Positions 57,270 to 64,000 of a stretch of 64,000 nucleotides of DNA are shown here, piece by piece. Numbering within the stretch: position 1 is the first letter of the stretch; each line of letters opens with the position of its first letter. The stretch comes from Streptomyces geranii (GTDB taxonomy: Bacteria > Actinomycetota > Actinomycetes > Streptomycetales > Streptomycetaceae). The position numbers and the translations under genes were made by a program. The stretch spans positions 1 through 64,000 of the forward strand of contig NZ_PJME01000025.1 in the NCBI RefSeq assembly GCF_002954775.1, written 5' to 3'. The notes under the pieces were generated by a model. That model saw only the letters and a list, made by a program, of their open reading frames with translations, was not told the DNA's origin and did no database searches.

Positions 57270-58100
57270 CTACACCAGCCTCCGGGCCGTGGCCCACCGC
57301 GTCAGTTCGTGCCGGTTGGACAGCTGGAGCTTCCTGAGGACCGCCGACACATGCGACTCGACCGTCTTCACGGAGATGAAGAGCTGCTTGGCGATCTCCT
57401 TGTACGCATAGCCCCGGGCGATCAGCCGCAGCACCTCCCGCTCGCGCTGGGTGAGCCGGTCGAGGTCCTCGTCCACCGGTGGGGCGTCGGTGGACGCGAA
57501 GGCGTCCAGGACGAACCCGGCGAGCCGCGGCGAGAACACCGCGTCGCCGTCCTGGACCCGGAAGACCGAGTCGACGAGGTCCGTACCGGTGATCGTCTTC
57601 GTCACGTAGCCGCGCGCACCGCCCCGGATCACGCCGATGACATCCTCCGCGGCGTCCGAGACGGACAGCGCCAGGAAGCGCACCGGCTGCTCGGGGTCGG
57701 CCATCAACGGGGCGCAGCGGCGCAGGACTTCGACCCCGCCGCCGCCCGGCAGATGGACGTCGAGGAGGACCACCTCGGGCCGGGTCGCGGTGATGACGGT
57801 GACCGCCTGGTCGACGTCGGCCGCCTCACCGACCACCTCGACGCCGGTCCGCTCGGTCTGCCCGATCTCGGCCTGGACCCCCGTACGGAACATACGGTGG
57901 TCGTCGACGAGCACCACCCGCACCCGCCGCCCGCCCGCGTCACCGCTGTCACCACCACTGCCGCCGCCGGCCGCCGCGCCGGTCTGCGCGCCCTCGGTGG
58001 CTTCGGCGGCTGCGGTGGCCTCGGCGGCCGGTGCCGCTTCGGCCGACTCCGCCGAACCGGCCGGCCCGGCCTGCCTGTTGTCCCCCTGCGCCTCGCTCAT
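57270..58100 (-). CDS. LuxR-family response regulator
   Basis: 276 residues. An Ala/Glu/Gly-rich N-terminal extension of about 55 residues precedes the receiver domain (VRVVLVDDHRMFRTGV, phospho-acceptor Asp in VVLLDVHLPGGGG, Lys in GYVTKTITG). The C-terminal NarL/LuxR helix-turn-helix is LTQREREVLRLIARGYAYKEIAKQL onwards. It overlaps the kinase stop by ATGA, forming a two-component pair. Envelope-stress targets are likely given the PspC domain of the kinase. Confidence 0.94.
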   Translation of the reverse strand: MSEAQGDNRQAGPAGSAESAEAAPAAEATAAAEATEGAQTGAAAGGGSGGDSGDAGGRRVRVVLVDDHRMFRTGVQAEIGQTERTGVEVVGEAADVDQAVTVITATRPEVVLLDVHLPGGGGVEVLRRCAPLMADPEQPVRFLALSVSDAAEDVIGVIRGGARGYVTKTITGTDLVDSVFRVQDGDAVFSPRLAGFVLDAFASTDAPPVDEDLDRLTQREREVLRLIARGYAYKEIAKQLFISVKTVESHVSAVLRKLQLSNRHELTRWATARRLV

Positions 58101-59425
58101 GACGTACTCTCCGCCCTCTCCATCTCCAGCTCGACCTCCGTGCCGCCGCCCGGTACCGCGCGCAGTCGCGCCGTACCGCCGTTGCGCTCCATCCGGCCGA
58201 TGATCGATTCTCTGACGCCCATGCGGTCGGCGGGTATGGAGTCGAGGTCGAAGCCGGGTCCGCGGTCCCGGACGGACACGAAGACCGTCCTGCCCTCGAC
58301 CTCGGCGTAGACCTGCACCGCACCGCCCTCGCCACCGTACTTGGCGGCGTTCACCATCGCTTCCCGCGCGGCCTGCATCTGTGCGCCGGTTCTGTCGTCG
58401 AGCGGGCAGTCGCCGACGACCACGACCTCGATGGGGACGCCGTGCTTGTCCTCCACCTCGGCCGCGCTGCGCCGCACCGCCTCGGCGAGGGTGTCGGGTT
58501 CTTCGGCCTCGTCCTTTCCGGTGCCCTCCGGTTTGTAGAGCCAGTTGCGCAGTTCGCGCTCCTGGGCGCGGGCGAGGCGGCGCACCTCGTTCGCGCTCTC
58601 CGCGTTGCGCTGGATCAGGGTCAGGGTGTGCAGCACCGAGTCGTGCACATGGGCGGCGACCTCCGCACGCTCCTGGGCGCGGATGCGCATCAGGCGCTCC
58701 TCGGAGAGGTCCTGGGTCATCCGGACGAGATAGGGACCGGCGAGCAGCGCTGTCCCGACCAGCACGGCGAGCGCGGCTTGGAGGACCGAGCCGAGGTGGG
58801 CTGCGGAGCCTTGCAGGACGAAGATGCCGGACACCCCCGCGGTGACCAGCATGACGCCGGCCGCGGCGCGGACAAGGGTGAGGGTGCGTCTGCGGCTGCC
58901 GACCTCCATCCAGCGGGCCCGCCGGGCGTTGTCCGCCTGGCGCCAGACCAGGGCGACACCGGCGGCGACGAGCACCGCCGGGAACAGATAGATCCTGGCG
59001 CCTCCGCCGAGATTCACATTGCCGACGAACACCATGGCCACGACGACCATGAGGAGCAGGGCGACGATCTGTCCCTTGTCCGGCTTGCGGGCGACGAGTC
59101 TGCGGCGGCCGTCGGGCGAACTCCCGGTGGTGACGAAGGACGGGGGCCGCTGGGCCTCGACACCGCCGACGCCGAGCGGCACGAAGAACCAGAAGGCCGC
59201 GTAGAGCAGCGCACCGAGTCCGTCCGCCATGAACAGGCCGACGAACATGAGGCGCAGCCAGATCACCGGCAGGCCGAGATGCCCGGCGAGCCCTCGCGCG
59301 ACTCCTCCGAGCCAGCGTCCGTCGCTGCTGCGGTAGAGCTTGCGCGGGGGCCGCGGTTCGACGAGTGGCAACGCTGCGGCTTCCGGCATGCCATCGATGT
59401 TCACACGAGCGGCGGGGCCGGGCAT
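58097..59425 (-). CDS. PspC-domain sensor histidine kinase (DesK/NarX type)
   Basis: 442 residues. The N-terminal PspC domain (about 30-90, RKLYRSSDGRWLGGVARGLAGHLGL) carries membrane helices; several more follow. HisKA_3 dimerisation has the phospho-His in AAHVHDSVLHTLTLIQ; the ATPase domain includes REAMVNAAKYGG (N box) and VRDRGPGFD (G1). PspC proteins respond to membrane stress, so this kinase probably senses envelope state and phosphorylates the adjacent LuxR regulator. It is divergent from another PspC protein. Confidence 0.94.
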   Translation of the reverse strand: MPGPAARVNIDGMPEAAALPLVEPRPPRKLYRSSDGRWLGGVARGLAGHLGLPVIWLRLMFVGLFMADGLGALLYAAFWFFVPLGVGGVEAQRPPSFVTTGSSPDGRRRLVARKPDKGQIVALLLMVVVAMVFVGNVNLGGGARIYLFPAVLVAAGVALVWRQADNARRARWMEVGSRRRTLTLVRAAAGVMLVTAGVSGIFVLQGSAAHLGSVLQAALAVLVGTALLAGPYLVRMTQDLSEERLMRIRAQERAEVAAHVHDSVLHTLTLIQRNAESANEVRRLARAQERELRNWLYKPEGTGKDEAEEPDTLAEAVRRSAAEVEDKHGVPIEVVVVGDCPLDDRTGAQMQAAREAMVNAAKYGGEGGAVQVYAEVEGRTVFVSVRDRGPGFDLDSIPADRMGVRESIIGRMERNGGTARLRAVPGGGTEVELEMERAESTS

Positions 59426-59568
59426 CAGGGTCGGCCCCCGAGACTCCCCTGATCTTCGGGCCCGCCCCTCCTCGAACGTTTCCCGGGCCCCGCCTCGGGG
59501 CCGATATCAGGGTTCGTCCAGGGTCATCCCGACTGCCGCCGGGCGGCCCCAGGCGCCACCATGGACTC

Positions 59569-61020
59569 ATGACAGATCACGCCAACGCCGCGACGGGTCC
59601 GGGACCCGGCTCCGGCCCGCGCCCCACACCGGGCGCCGGGCCGCAGGATGCCGCGCCCGCCGCGACACCGCCGCCGCGCACAGAGAAAGAGGAACCGCGC
59701 GCGCCCGGGCACACGGACCCGGTCGCGGGTGTCACGGCCGAGGAGCAGCTGCCGGCCAGGTTCCGCCGGGACCGGCGGCAGAAGATGCTGGGCGGGGTGT
59801 GCGCCGGACTCGGGCGGACCTGCGACATGGACCCGGTGATCTTCCGGATCACCCTGGCGGTGCTCTCGGCGACGGGCGGCATCGGCCTCATCTTCTACGG
59901 CTTCGCCTGGCTGTTCGTGCCGTACGAGGACGAGGAGGAGAACGAGGTCCGCAAACTGCTCACCGGCAGAGTGGACGGCCAGGGGCTGACCGCCGTGCTC
60001 TTCGCGCTGGTCGGCTGCGGTGTGTTCCTGACGATGCTGAAGAACGGCGGGGTGCTGTCCTTCGCCGTCATACTGTCCATCCTGCTCGCGGGCGCAGGCT
60101 ACTGGTCGCGCAACCGCGGCGCCCCCGACCCCGACCCGCTGGCCGCCCAGGCCGTCGCGGACGCCCCACCGGAGGCCCAGGCGCCCCCGGTCCCCGCCGC
60201 CTACCCGTCCTGGTGGCGCGACCCCATCGTCAAGGACGGCACGCATGTCGGCGGGACCGGCTATCTGTGGGGTCCCCCGGGCGGCCTCGACCGGGACATC
60301 GTGGTGCCCGGCGACATCGCGCACGTCAGCTACAACAGCCGGCGGCCGGAGGCGGGGGCGGTCTGGCCCCGCCCGCCGAAGCCACGCGGCCCGCGCTGGA
60401 TCGGCGGCTGGATCCTGCTGCTCGCCCTTCTCGCCGGTTTCGTCGGCACGGCGGCGAAATGGGACGAGGAGGCTCTCGCCACCAGCCTGCAGACCGGCCT
60501 GGCCTGCGCGCTCACGGTGTTCGGCCTCGGCATAGCCGTCAGCGCGTTCCTCGGCCGTACGGGGGCGGGCTCGGTCTTCCTGGCGATCATCACGGCGGGG
60601 CTGCTGGCAGGCGCGTCGGCACTGCCCAAGGACGTCAGCACCCACTGGGTGCGCAAGGAATGGACACCGGCCGCGGTGGCGGACGTACTGCCAAGGTACG
60701 ACGTCGGGACGGGTGTCGCCACCCTGGACCTGACCGGGCTGCGCGTGGCCAAGGGGCAGACGGTGACGACGGCGGTGGAGGTGGGCATGGGCCGGATCGA
60801 GGTGATCGTGCCGGAGGGAGTCACGGTGAAGGCGGACATCCAGGTGGGCGTGGGCGACATCCAGCTGCCCGGCGACGACCAGCAGGACGTGGACGTGGCA
60901 CCGGGCAAGCACAAGCAGGCCACGCTGTCACCGGCGGGCGGCGGCGCGAACGCGGGCACGATCGACCTCGACCTCGGGGTCGGTCTGGGACAGGCGGAGG
61001 TGACCCGTGCTACGTCATGA
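59569..61020 (+). CDS. PspC-domain membrane protein with C-terminal adhesin-like repeat domain
   Basis: 483 residues. After a Pro/Gly-rich head comes a PspC domain (about 60-120, FRRDRRQKMLGGVCAGLGRTCDMDPVIFRITLAVLSATGG), several more membrane helices, and a soluble C-terminal part of repeated beta units (GVATLDLTGLRVAKGQTVTT, GRIEVIVPEGVTVKADIQVG, GDIQLPG) of the DUF2154/LiaF-like type. LiaF-like domains regulate two-component kinases; with the divergent PspC kinase this may be its partner. ATG start. Confidence 0.9.
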   Translation: MTDHANAATGPGPGSGPRPTPGAGPQDAAPAATPPPRTEKEEPRAPGHTDPVAGVTAEEQLPARFRRDRRQKMLGGVCAGLGRTCDMDPVIFRITLAVLSATGGIGLIFYGFAWLFVPYEDEEENEVRKLLTGRVDGQGLTAVLFALVGCGVFLTMLKNGGVLSFAVILSILLAGAGYWSRNRGAPDPDPLAAQAVADAPPEAQAPPVPAAYPSWWRDPIVKDGTHVGGTGYLWGPPGGLDRDIVVPGDIAHVSYNSRRPEAGAVWPRPPKPRGPRWIGGWILLLALLAGFVGTAAKWDEEALATSLQTGLACALTVFGLGIAVSAFLGRTGAGSVFLAIITAGLLAGASALPKDVSTHWVRKEWTPAAVADVLPRYDVGTGVATLDLTGLRVAKGQTVTTAVEVGMGRIEVIVPEGVTVKADIQVGVGDIQLPGDDQQDVDVAPGKHKQATLSPAGGGANAGTIDLDLGVGLGQAEVTRATS

Positions 61021-61279
61021 GTTCCAGCCCGGGAAACTGATCGCCGGCATCTTCGTCACCATCGCCGGTGTCACCTATCTCGGCGACGCGGGCGACGCCT
61101 GGGAGACACCCTGGTTCGCGGTGATCCCGCTGCTGGTCCTCGGCCTCGCACTGGCGGGTGTGGTGGCCGGGCTGACCGGAGCGGTACGCCGCCGCAGGAA
61201 GAACCGCCGCGCGGCAGCCGAGGCGGCCGGCCCGACAGAGGCGACAGGCTCCTCGGACACCGCGAAGATACCGAACTGA
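61007..61279 (+). CDS. Small two-helix membrane protein
   Basis: 90 residues, GTG start overlapping the PspC gene by 14 bases. Two hydrophobic segments (LIAGIFVTIAGVTYLGD and WFAVIPLLVLGLALAGVVAGLTG) are followed by a basic stretch (VRRRRKNRRAA) and a hydrophilic tail. It is probably translationally coupled to, and works with, the PspC protein. Confidence 0.8.
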   Translation: MLRHEFQPGKLIAGIFVTIAGVTYLGDAGDAWETPWFAVIPLLVLGLALAGVVAGLTGAVRRRRKNRRAAAEAAGPTEATGSSDTAKIPN

Positions 61280-61305
61280 CCGACGGCCGAAGGCTGTTGG
61301 CGAGT

Positions 61306-61354
61306 GGCTGACGGCTGACGGCTGACGGCTGACGGCTGACGGCTGACGGCTGAC
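61306..61354. repeat. Seven tandem GGCTGAC heptamers
   Basis: The heptamer GGCTGAC repeats exactly seven times without interruption between the two convergent genes. It is a simple-sequence tract likely to vary in copy number by slippage. Confidence 0.95.
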
Positions 61355-61396
61355 GGGTACGGCTTACGGCCGACCGGTCATCCGCTGCGGCGACCG

Positions 61397-61442
61397 CTGG
61401 CCCTGGTCCTGGCCCTGGTCCTGGCCCTGACCCTGGCCCTGG
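61397..61442. repeat. Tandem CTGGCCCTGGTC dodecamers next to the DoxX stop
   Basis: Two exact copies of CTGGCCCTGGTC (61397-61408, 61409-61420), one variant ending in ACC, and a partial copy end immediately before the DoxX stop codon. On the minus strand in a frame shifted by one base this reads GQGQGQDQGQDQGQ, similar to the tail of the DUF5954 protein. Confidence 0.9.
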
Positions 61443-61973
61443 CTACCGGTATCCCCCGGCCCGCTGTCGCCGTCGGCCCCGCAGGGCCGCGTCCACGGAG
61501 AAGACGGACGCTCCGGCGAGGATCAGGGGGAGCCAGGCCATCAGGTAGGGAAGGTCGTTGCCGTAGTAGTAGGGGTCGGCCGCCCAGCTCACGGTCAGCC
61601 AGAGGCTGAGCGAGATCAGGGCGCCGCCGACCGCCGCCAGCCGGGCCAGCAGTCCGATCAGCGTGCCGATGCCGACGGCCAGCTCGCCGAAGGCGATGGC
61701 GTAGCCGAAGCCGGCGGGGTTCTTGAGAGCGAGGTCCACCAGGGCCGGGATGGCGGAGGAGTCCCGAACCGTACGCATCAGATCACCGACCGACCCCGAT
61801 CCGGAGTCGGCGAAGAAGGAGCTGTCGGTGAGTTTGTCCAGACCGGCGTAGATGAAGGTGACGCCCAGGAAGACGCGCAGGGGCAGCAGGGCGTAGCGGG
61901 TGGCGGTGTCACGCCAGTCCCGGTCGCCGTCGAGGTAAGGGGAGTGCGTATCCGTCCGAGTGCTGTGAGTCAT
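61443..61973 (-). CDS. DoxX family membrane protein
   Basis: 176 residues, four membrane helices. Family blocks: LLPLRVFLGVTFIYAGLDKLTD, FGYAIAFGELAVGIGTLIGLLARLAAVGGALI and WLPLILAGASVFSVDAAL. DoxX proteins are small membrane proteins linked to thiosulfate/quinone or oxidative-stress metabolism. The reading frame stops (AGGYR) just at a repeat tract; a one-base shift would extend the product by a Gln/Gly-rich tail of about 30 residues, so the C-terminus may be variable or frameshifted. AAGGGCG precedes the ATG. Confidence 0.88.
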   Translation of the reverse strand: MTHSTRTDTHSPYLDGDRDWRDTATRYALLPLRVFLGVTFIYAGLDKLTDSSFFADSGSGSVGDLMRTVRDSSAIPALVDLALKNPAGFGYAIAFGELAVGIGTLIGLLARLAAVGGALISLSLWLTVSWAADPYYYGNDLPYLMAWLPLILAGASVFSVDAALRGRRRQRAGGYR

Positions 61974-62113
61974 CGCCCTTAGCCGCCTCTCGCCCGCCGT
62001 ACGTTGACCCCTCAACAGACCATACGTATCCCGACGTGACCTCGCTCACTTCCGGTAGGCCAAATTTCCGCCTTGGCCGGGAAGCAGCGGTGGTCCGACA
62101 ACCGGGCCGAGCG

Positions 62114-63364
62114 TCAGTCCGTCACGTCGATGACGCACCGGTTGGTCTCCACGCCCGCCGCGGTGACGACCTGGACCTCCACCCGGCCGGGCTCGACGTC
62201 CGCCGGTACCGGCACCGTCAGTACCTCGTCGCGGGGGTTGCTGAAGCCGCCGGGGACCGGGACCAGGGGGACGTGGACATGGACCGGGCCGATGCGGACG
62301 ACCATGCGGGACAGCCGGTCGGCAGTGCCCGCGCCCGGGGGTACGAAGCCGGCTCCGCGGATCTCGATGTCGTCGCCGGTGCGGATGGGGGCGTCCAGGT
62401 CGCCCGCCTCCCGGGAGCGGACGACCGACAGGATCACCGGCCGGCCGCCCTCCGCGTACTTGCCGGCCACATAGGTGGCCGCCGACACCAGCACCACCAC
62501 AGCCAGTCCCCACGGCAGATCCGGCAACTGGTCCGGACGCCGGGCCAGCCGTACGACAGCGAAGAGGAGAGCTACCGTGCCGATCATCACGTACTGGATG
62601 TCCGCGAAAGTGCCGCGGCCCGAGTCGTCCGTCAGGAGGTCGGCCGCGCGGGGGCGGTCCGCGCGGACCTTCTGGAGTCGCTGGCCGAGGACACGCAGGC
62701 CGACGACCCTGCGCACGAGCACCGCGATGGCACAGACGACGGCGAGGACGGTCACGACGCCCGCGCCCCGGGCGAGGTCGAGTCCGGCGATCAGCGCGTC
62801 GCGCTCCTCGTGGCCGGAGGCCACCGCGAGCCGGCCGACCAGCACGAGCACGGCGTACACCACGAACAGCACCCAACTCGCCGCCACCACACGGGAGGTC
62901 GACAGGCGGTTGTCCTCGCCGATCAGGGGCGCCAGCGCGCCGCCCCGGGCCCGGTGGAACCAGGACGCGGCGGTGAGCGCGCCGCCGACCAGTACGGCGG
63001 CGACCAGGCCGGCCGTGCGGGCCGCGCTCCAGCCCGCGCCGATCGCGGTGAGCGCCTGCCCGAGCAGCAGCACGCCGATCAGCGCCCACACGGTGAACGC
63101 CGTGCGGCGCCACAGTCGGGCGAGCCACACCTCGCCCTCGGCCCGGCCGCGTTCGGCGACGACCGCCGCGGACTGGGTCAGTTCGTCCGAGACCCACTGG
63201 CGGGACGCCGAGGCCGAGTGGGCCACCGCCGCCGGCAGCCCCTGTCCCGCCGCGAACCCGTCCCGCATGAGCAGGAACTCGGCGACCGCGCGCCGATGTC
63301 CCGTACGTGCCCCGTGGGGACAGTCCCCGCAGGTGCAGCCGCCTCCGTGTTCCCCGGGCAGCAC
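62114..63364 (-). CDS. Multi-pass membrane protein with N-terminal cysteine cluster
   Basis: About 416 residues. The N-terminus has a cysteine group (GCTCGDCPHG), then a helical segment, about six membrane helices (AFTVWALIGVLLLGQALTAIG, WVLFVVYAVLVLVGRLAVA, VVTVLAVVCAIAVLVRRVV, IQYVMIGTVALLFAVVRLA and others) and a C-terminal beta-sandwich-like domain (DDIEIRGAGFVPPG... VEVQVVTAAGVETNRCVIDV), possibly IPT/TIG-type. The start is uncertain; GTG at 63364 after AGGAGG is preferred since codon bias is poor further upstream. Function unknown. Confidence 0.72.
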   Translation of the reverse strand: MLPGEHGGGCTCGDCPHGARTGHRRAVAEFLLMRDGFAAGQGLPAAVAHSASASRQWVSDELTQSAAVVAERGRAEGEVWLARLWRRTAFTVWALIGVLLLGQALTAIGAGWSAARTAGLVAAVLVGGALTAASWFHRARGGALAPLIGEDNRLSTSRVVAASWVLFVVYAVLVLVGRLAVASGHEERDALIAGLDLARGAGVVTVLAVVCAIAVLVRRVVGLRVLGQRLQKVRADRPRAADLLTDDSGRGTFADIQYVMIGTVALLFAVVRLARRPDQLPDLPWGLAVVVLVSAATYVAGKYAEGGRPVILSVVRSREAGDLDAPIRTGDDIEIRGAGFVPPGAGTADRLSRMVVRIGPVHVHVPLVPVPGGFSNPRDEVLTVPVPADVEPGRVEVQVVTAAGVETNRCVIDVTD

Positions 63365-63603
63365 ACCTTGTCTCGCCTCCTGCACCGCCACGCCCGACGC
63401 CTGCCTTCCCGCACCCGATACCCCGACCACACATGCGCGGATCGCCGCCCGAACCGCACATTTGACCCTCGTACAACTCCCCCACGACGAGAGCGAATTG
63501 TGCCCTACGCAACACCCCCTCGCGTACGGCAGGTCGGCTCCCGCAGCGGAAAGGGCGAGTGAAACCACGGTCTCCGTGTTGACCCGGCTGCGAGAATTCG
63601 CGT

Positions 63604-64000
63604 ATGGCCGAGATCATCCAGCGCGACGGGAGCTGGGCCTTCGACGGCGGCACGGTCAGGATCACGCCGGGGCTCCACCGTTCCGTGCCGCTGTTCCGGC
63701 AGACGTACGGCGAGGTCGCCGTGCCTCTGGAGGCGGTTTCCGGGATCGTCTACGAGCCCGAACGCAAGCGTGGGCGGCTGCGGTTGCGGCTGCGCGAGGG
63801 AGCCGACCCGCTGCTCCAGGCGACGGGCGGACGGCTGCCGGACGCGGCGGACCCGTACCGGCTGACGGTGGACATCGATCGGTCCGGAGTCGCCGAGTAC
63901 CTCGCCGAGGAGATCCGGCACGCCCTGCTCCTCGACCAGGTGCCCAAGGAGCCGGCGAAGGCGTATCTGCTGCCGGGGCCGCCCGTGCCGGTGTCGGTGC
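63604..64000 (+). CDS. DUF4429 domain protein, 5' part (continues beyond the window)
   Basis: An ATG-started frame runs open to the window end, giving the first 132 residues: MAEIIQRDGSWAFDGGTVRI, then GLHRSVPLFRQTYGEVAVPL, GIVYEPERKRGRLRLRLREG and ATGGRLPDAADPYRLTVDID. This is the DUF4429 domain, a PH-like fold common in streptomycetes and usually duplicated or joined to a short SHOCT motif. Function unknown. It is divergent from the cysteine-cluster membrane protein. Confidence 0.88.
   Translation, partial: MAEIIQRDGSWAFDGGTVRITPGLHRSVPLFRQTYGEVAVPLEAVSGIVYEPERKRGRLRLRLREGADPLLQATGGRLPDAADPYRLTVDIDRSGVAEYLAEEIRHALLLDQVPKEPAKAYLLPGPPVPVSV

Noticed and set aside
62046..63665. 539-codon minus-strand frame overlapping the last membrane protein gene.
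   Set aside because: Composition is Arg/Gly/Pro-rich without membrane segments; the overlapping frame ending at 62114 gives a coherent membrane protein.

Overview
The window is chromosomal DNA of a Streptomyces-type actinomycete. Evidence: very high GC with strong third-position GC bias, many GTG/TTG starts, families largely confined to Streptomyces and relatives (DUF5954, DUF5955, DUF5691, DUF5682, DUF4429, DUF2690 regulators, DUF6350/PerM), a ZTP riboswitch before glyA and a c-di-AMP (ydaO) riboswitch before a cell-wall NlpC/P60 hydrolase. The housekeeping order (trpS, glyA, mdh, folD, purNH, sucCD, icmB, pcrA) matches, from memory, the middle of the S. coelicolor chromosome. No rRNA, tRNA, CRISPR array or insertion sequence was seen.

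Layout. 1-7.2 kb: YihY, 2'-5' RNA ligase-like protein, trpS and glyA on the minus strand; a lipoprotein plus glutathionylspermidine-synthase-like ATP-grasp pair; a DMT-type transporter. 7.3-17.8 kb: an accessory biosynthetic island. A DUF3050 (haem-oxygenase-like) protein lies divergent from a tightly coupled operon: antibiotic-monooxygenase-domain membrane protein, fused PabA-PabB aminodeoxychorismate synthase, two adenylate-forming ligases, a FAD hydroxylase and an aminodeoxychorismate-lyase-like PLP enzyme. It should make, activate and oxidise p-aminobenzoate; I do not recognise the product. An AhpD-like protein, an orphan gene and a MocR regulator remnant close it.

17.8-28 kb: a four-gene minus-strand set (membrane protein, DUF5955, anchored protein, DUF5954), mdh with a palindromic operator, two HTH/membrane regulators, DUF3017 and folD. 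28-38.9 kb: purNH, membrane proteins, an HTH/sigma-like/TM fusion, sucCD, a 600-base structured non-coding stretch and a secreted Leu/Pro repeat protein. 39-47.5 kb: two divergent operons forming one system: MoxR ATPase, DUF5682 and VWA on minus; SWIM zinc finger and DUF5691 on plus. Their shared intergenic region carries two facing RecA-NDp/PafBC-type DNA-damage promoters. I regard this as the most interesting system. A slightly divergent copy of the motif precedes pcrA.

47.5-64 kb: a small isobutyryl-CoA mutase B subunit homologue with all three cobalamin motifs altered, a lipase, an M23 peptidase, pcrA, two NlpC/P60 hydrolases, a LuxR/PspC-histidine-kinase pair facing a PspC membrane protein, DoxX, a membrane protein and the start of a DUF4429 gene.
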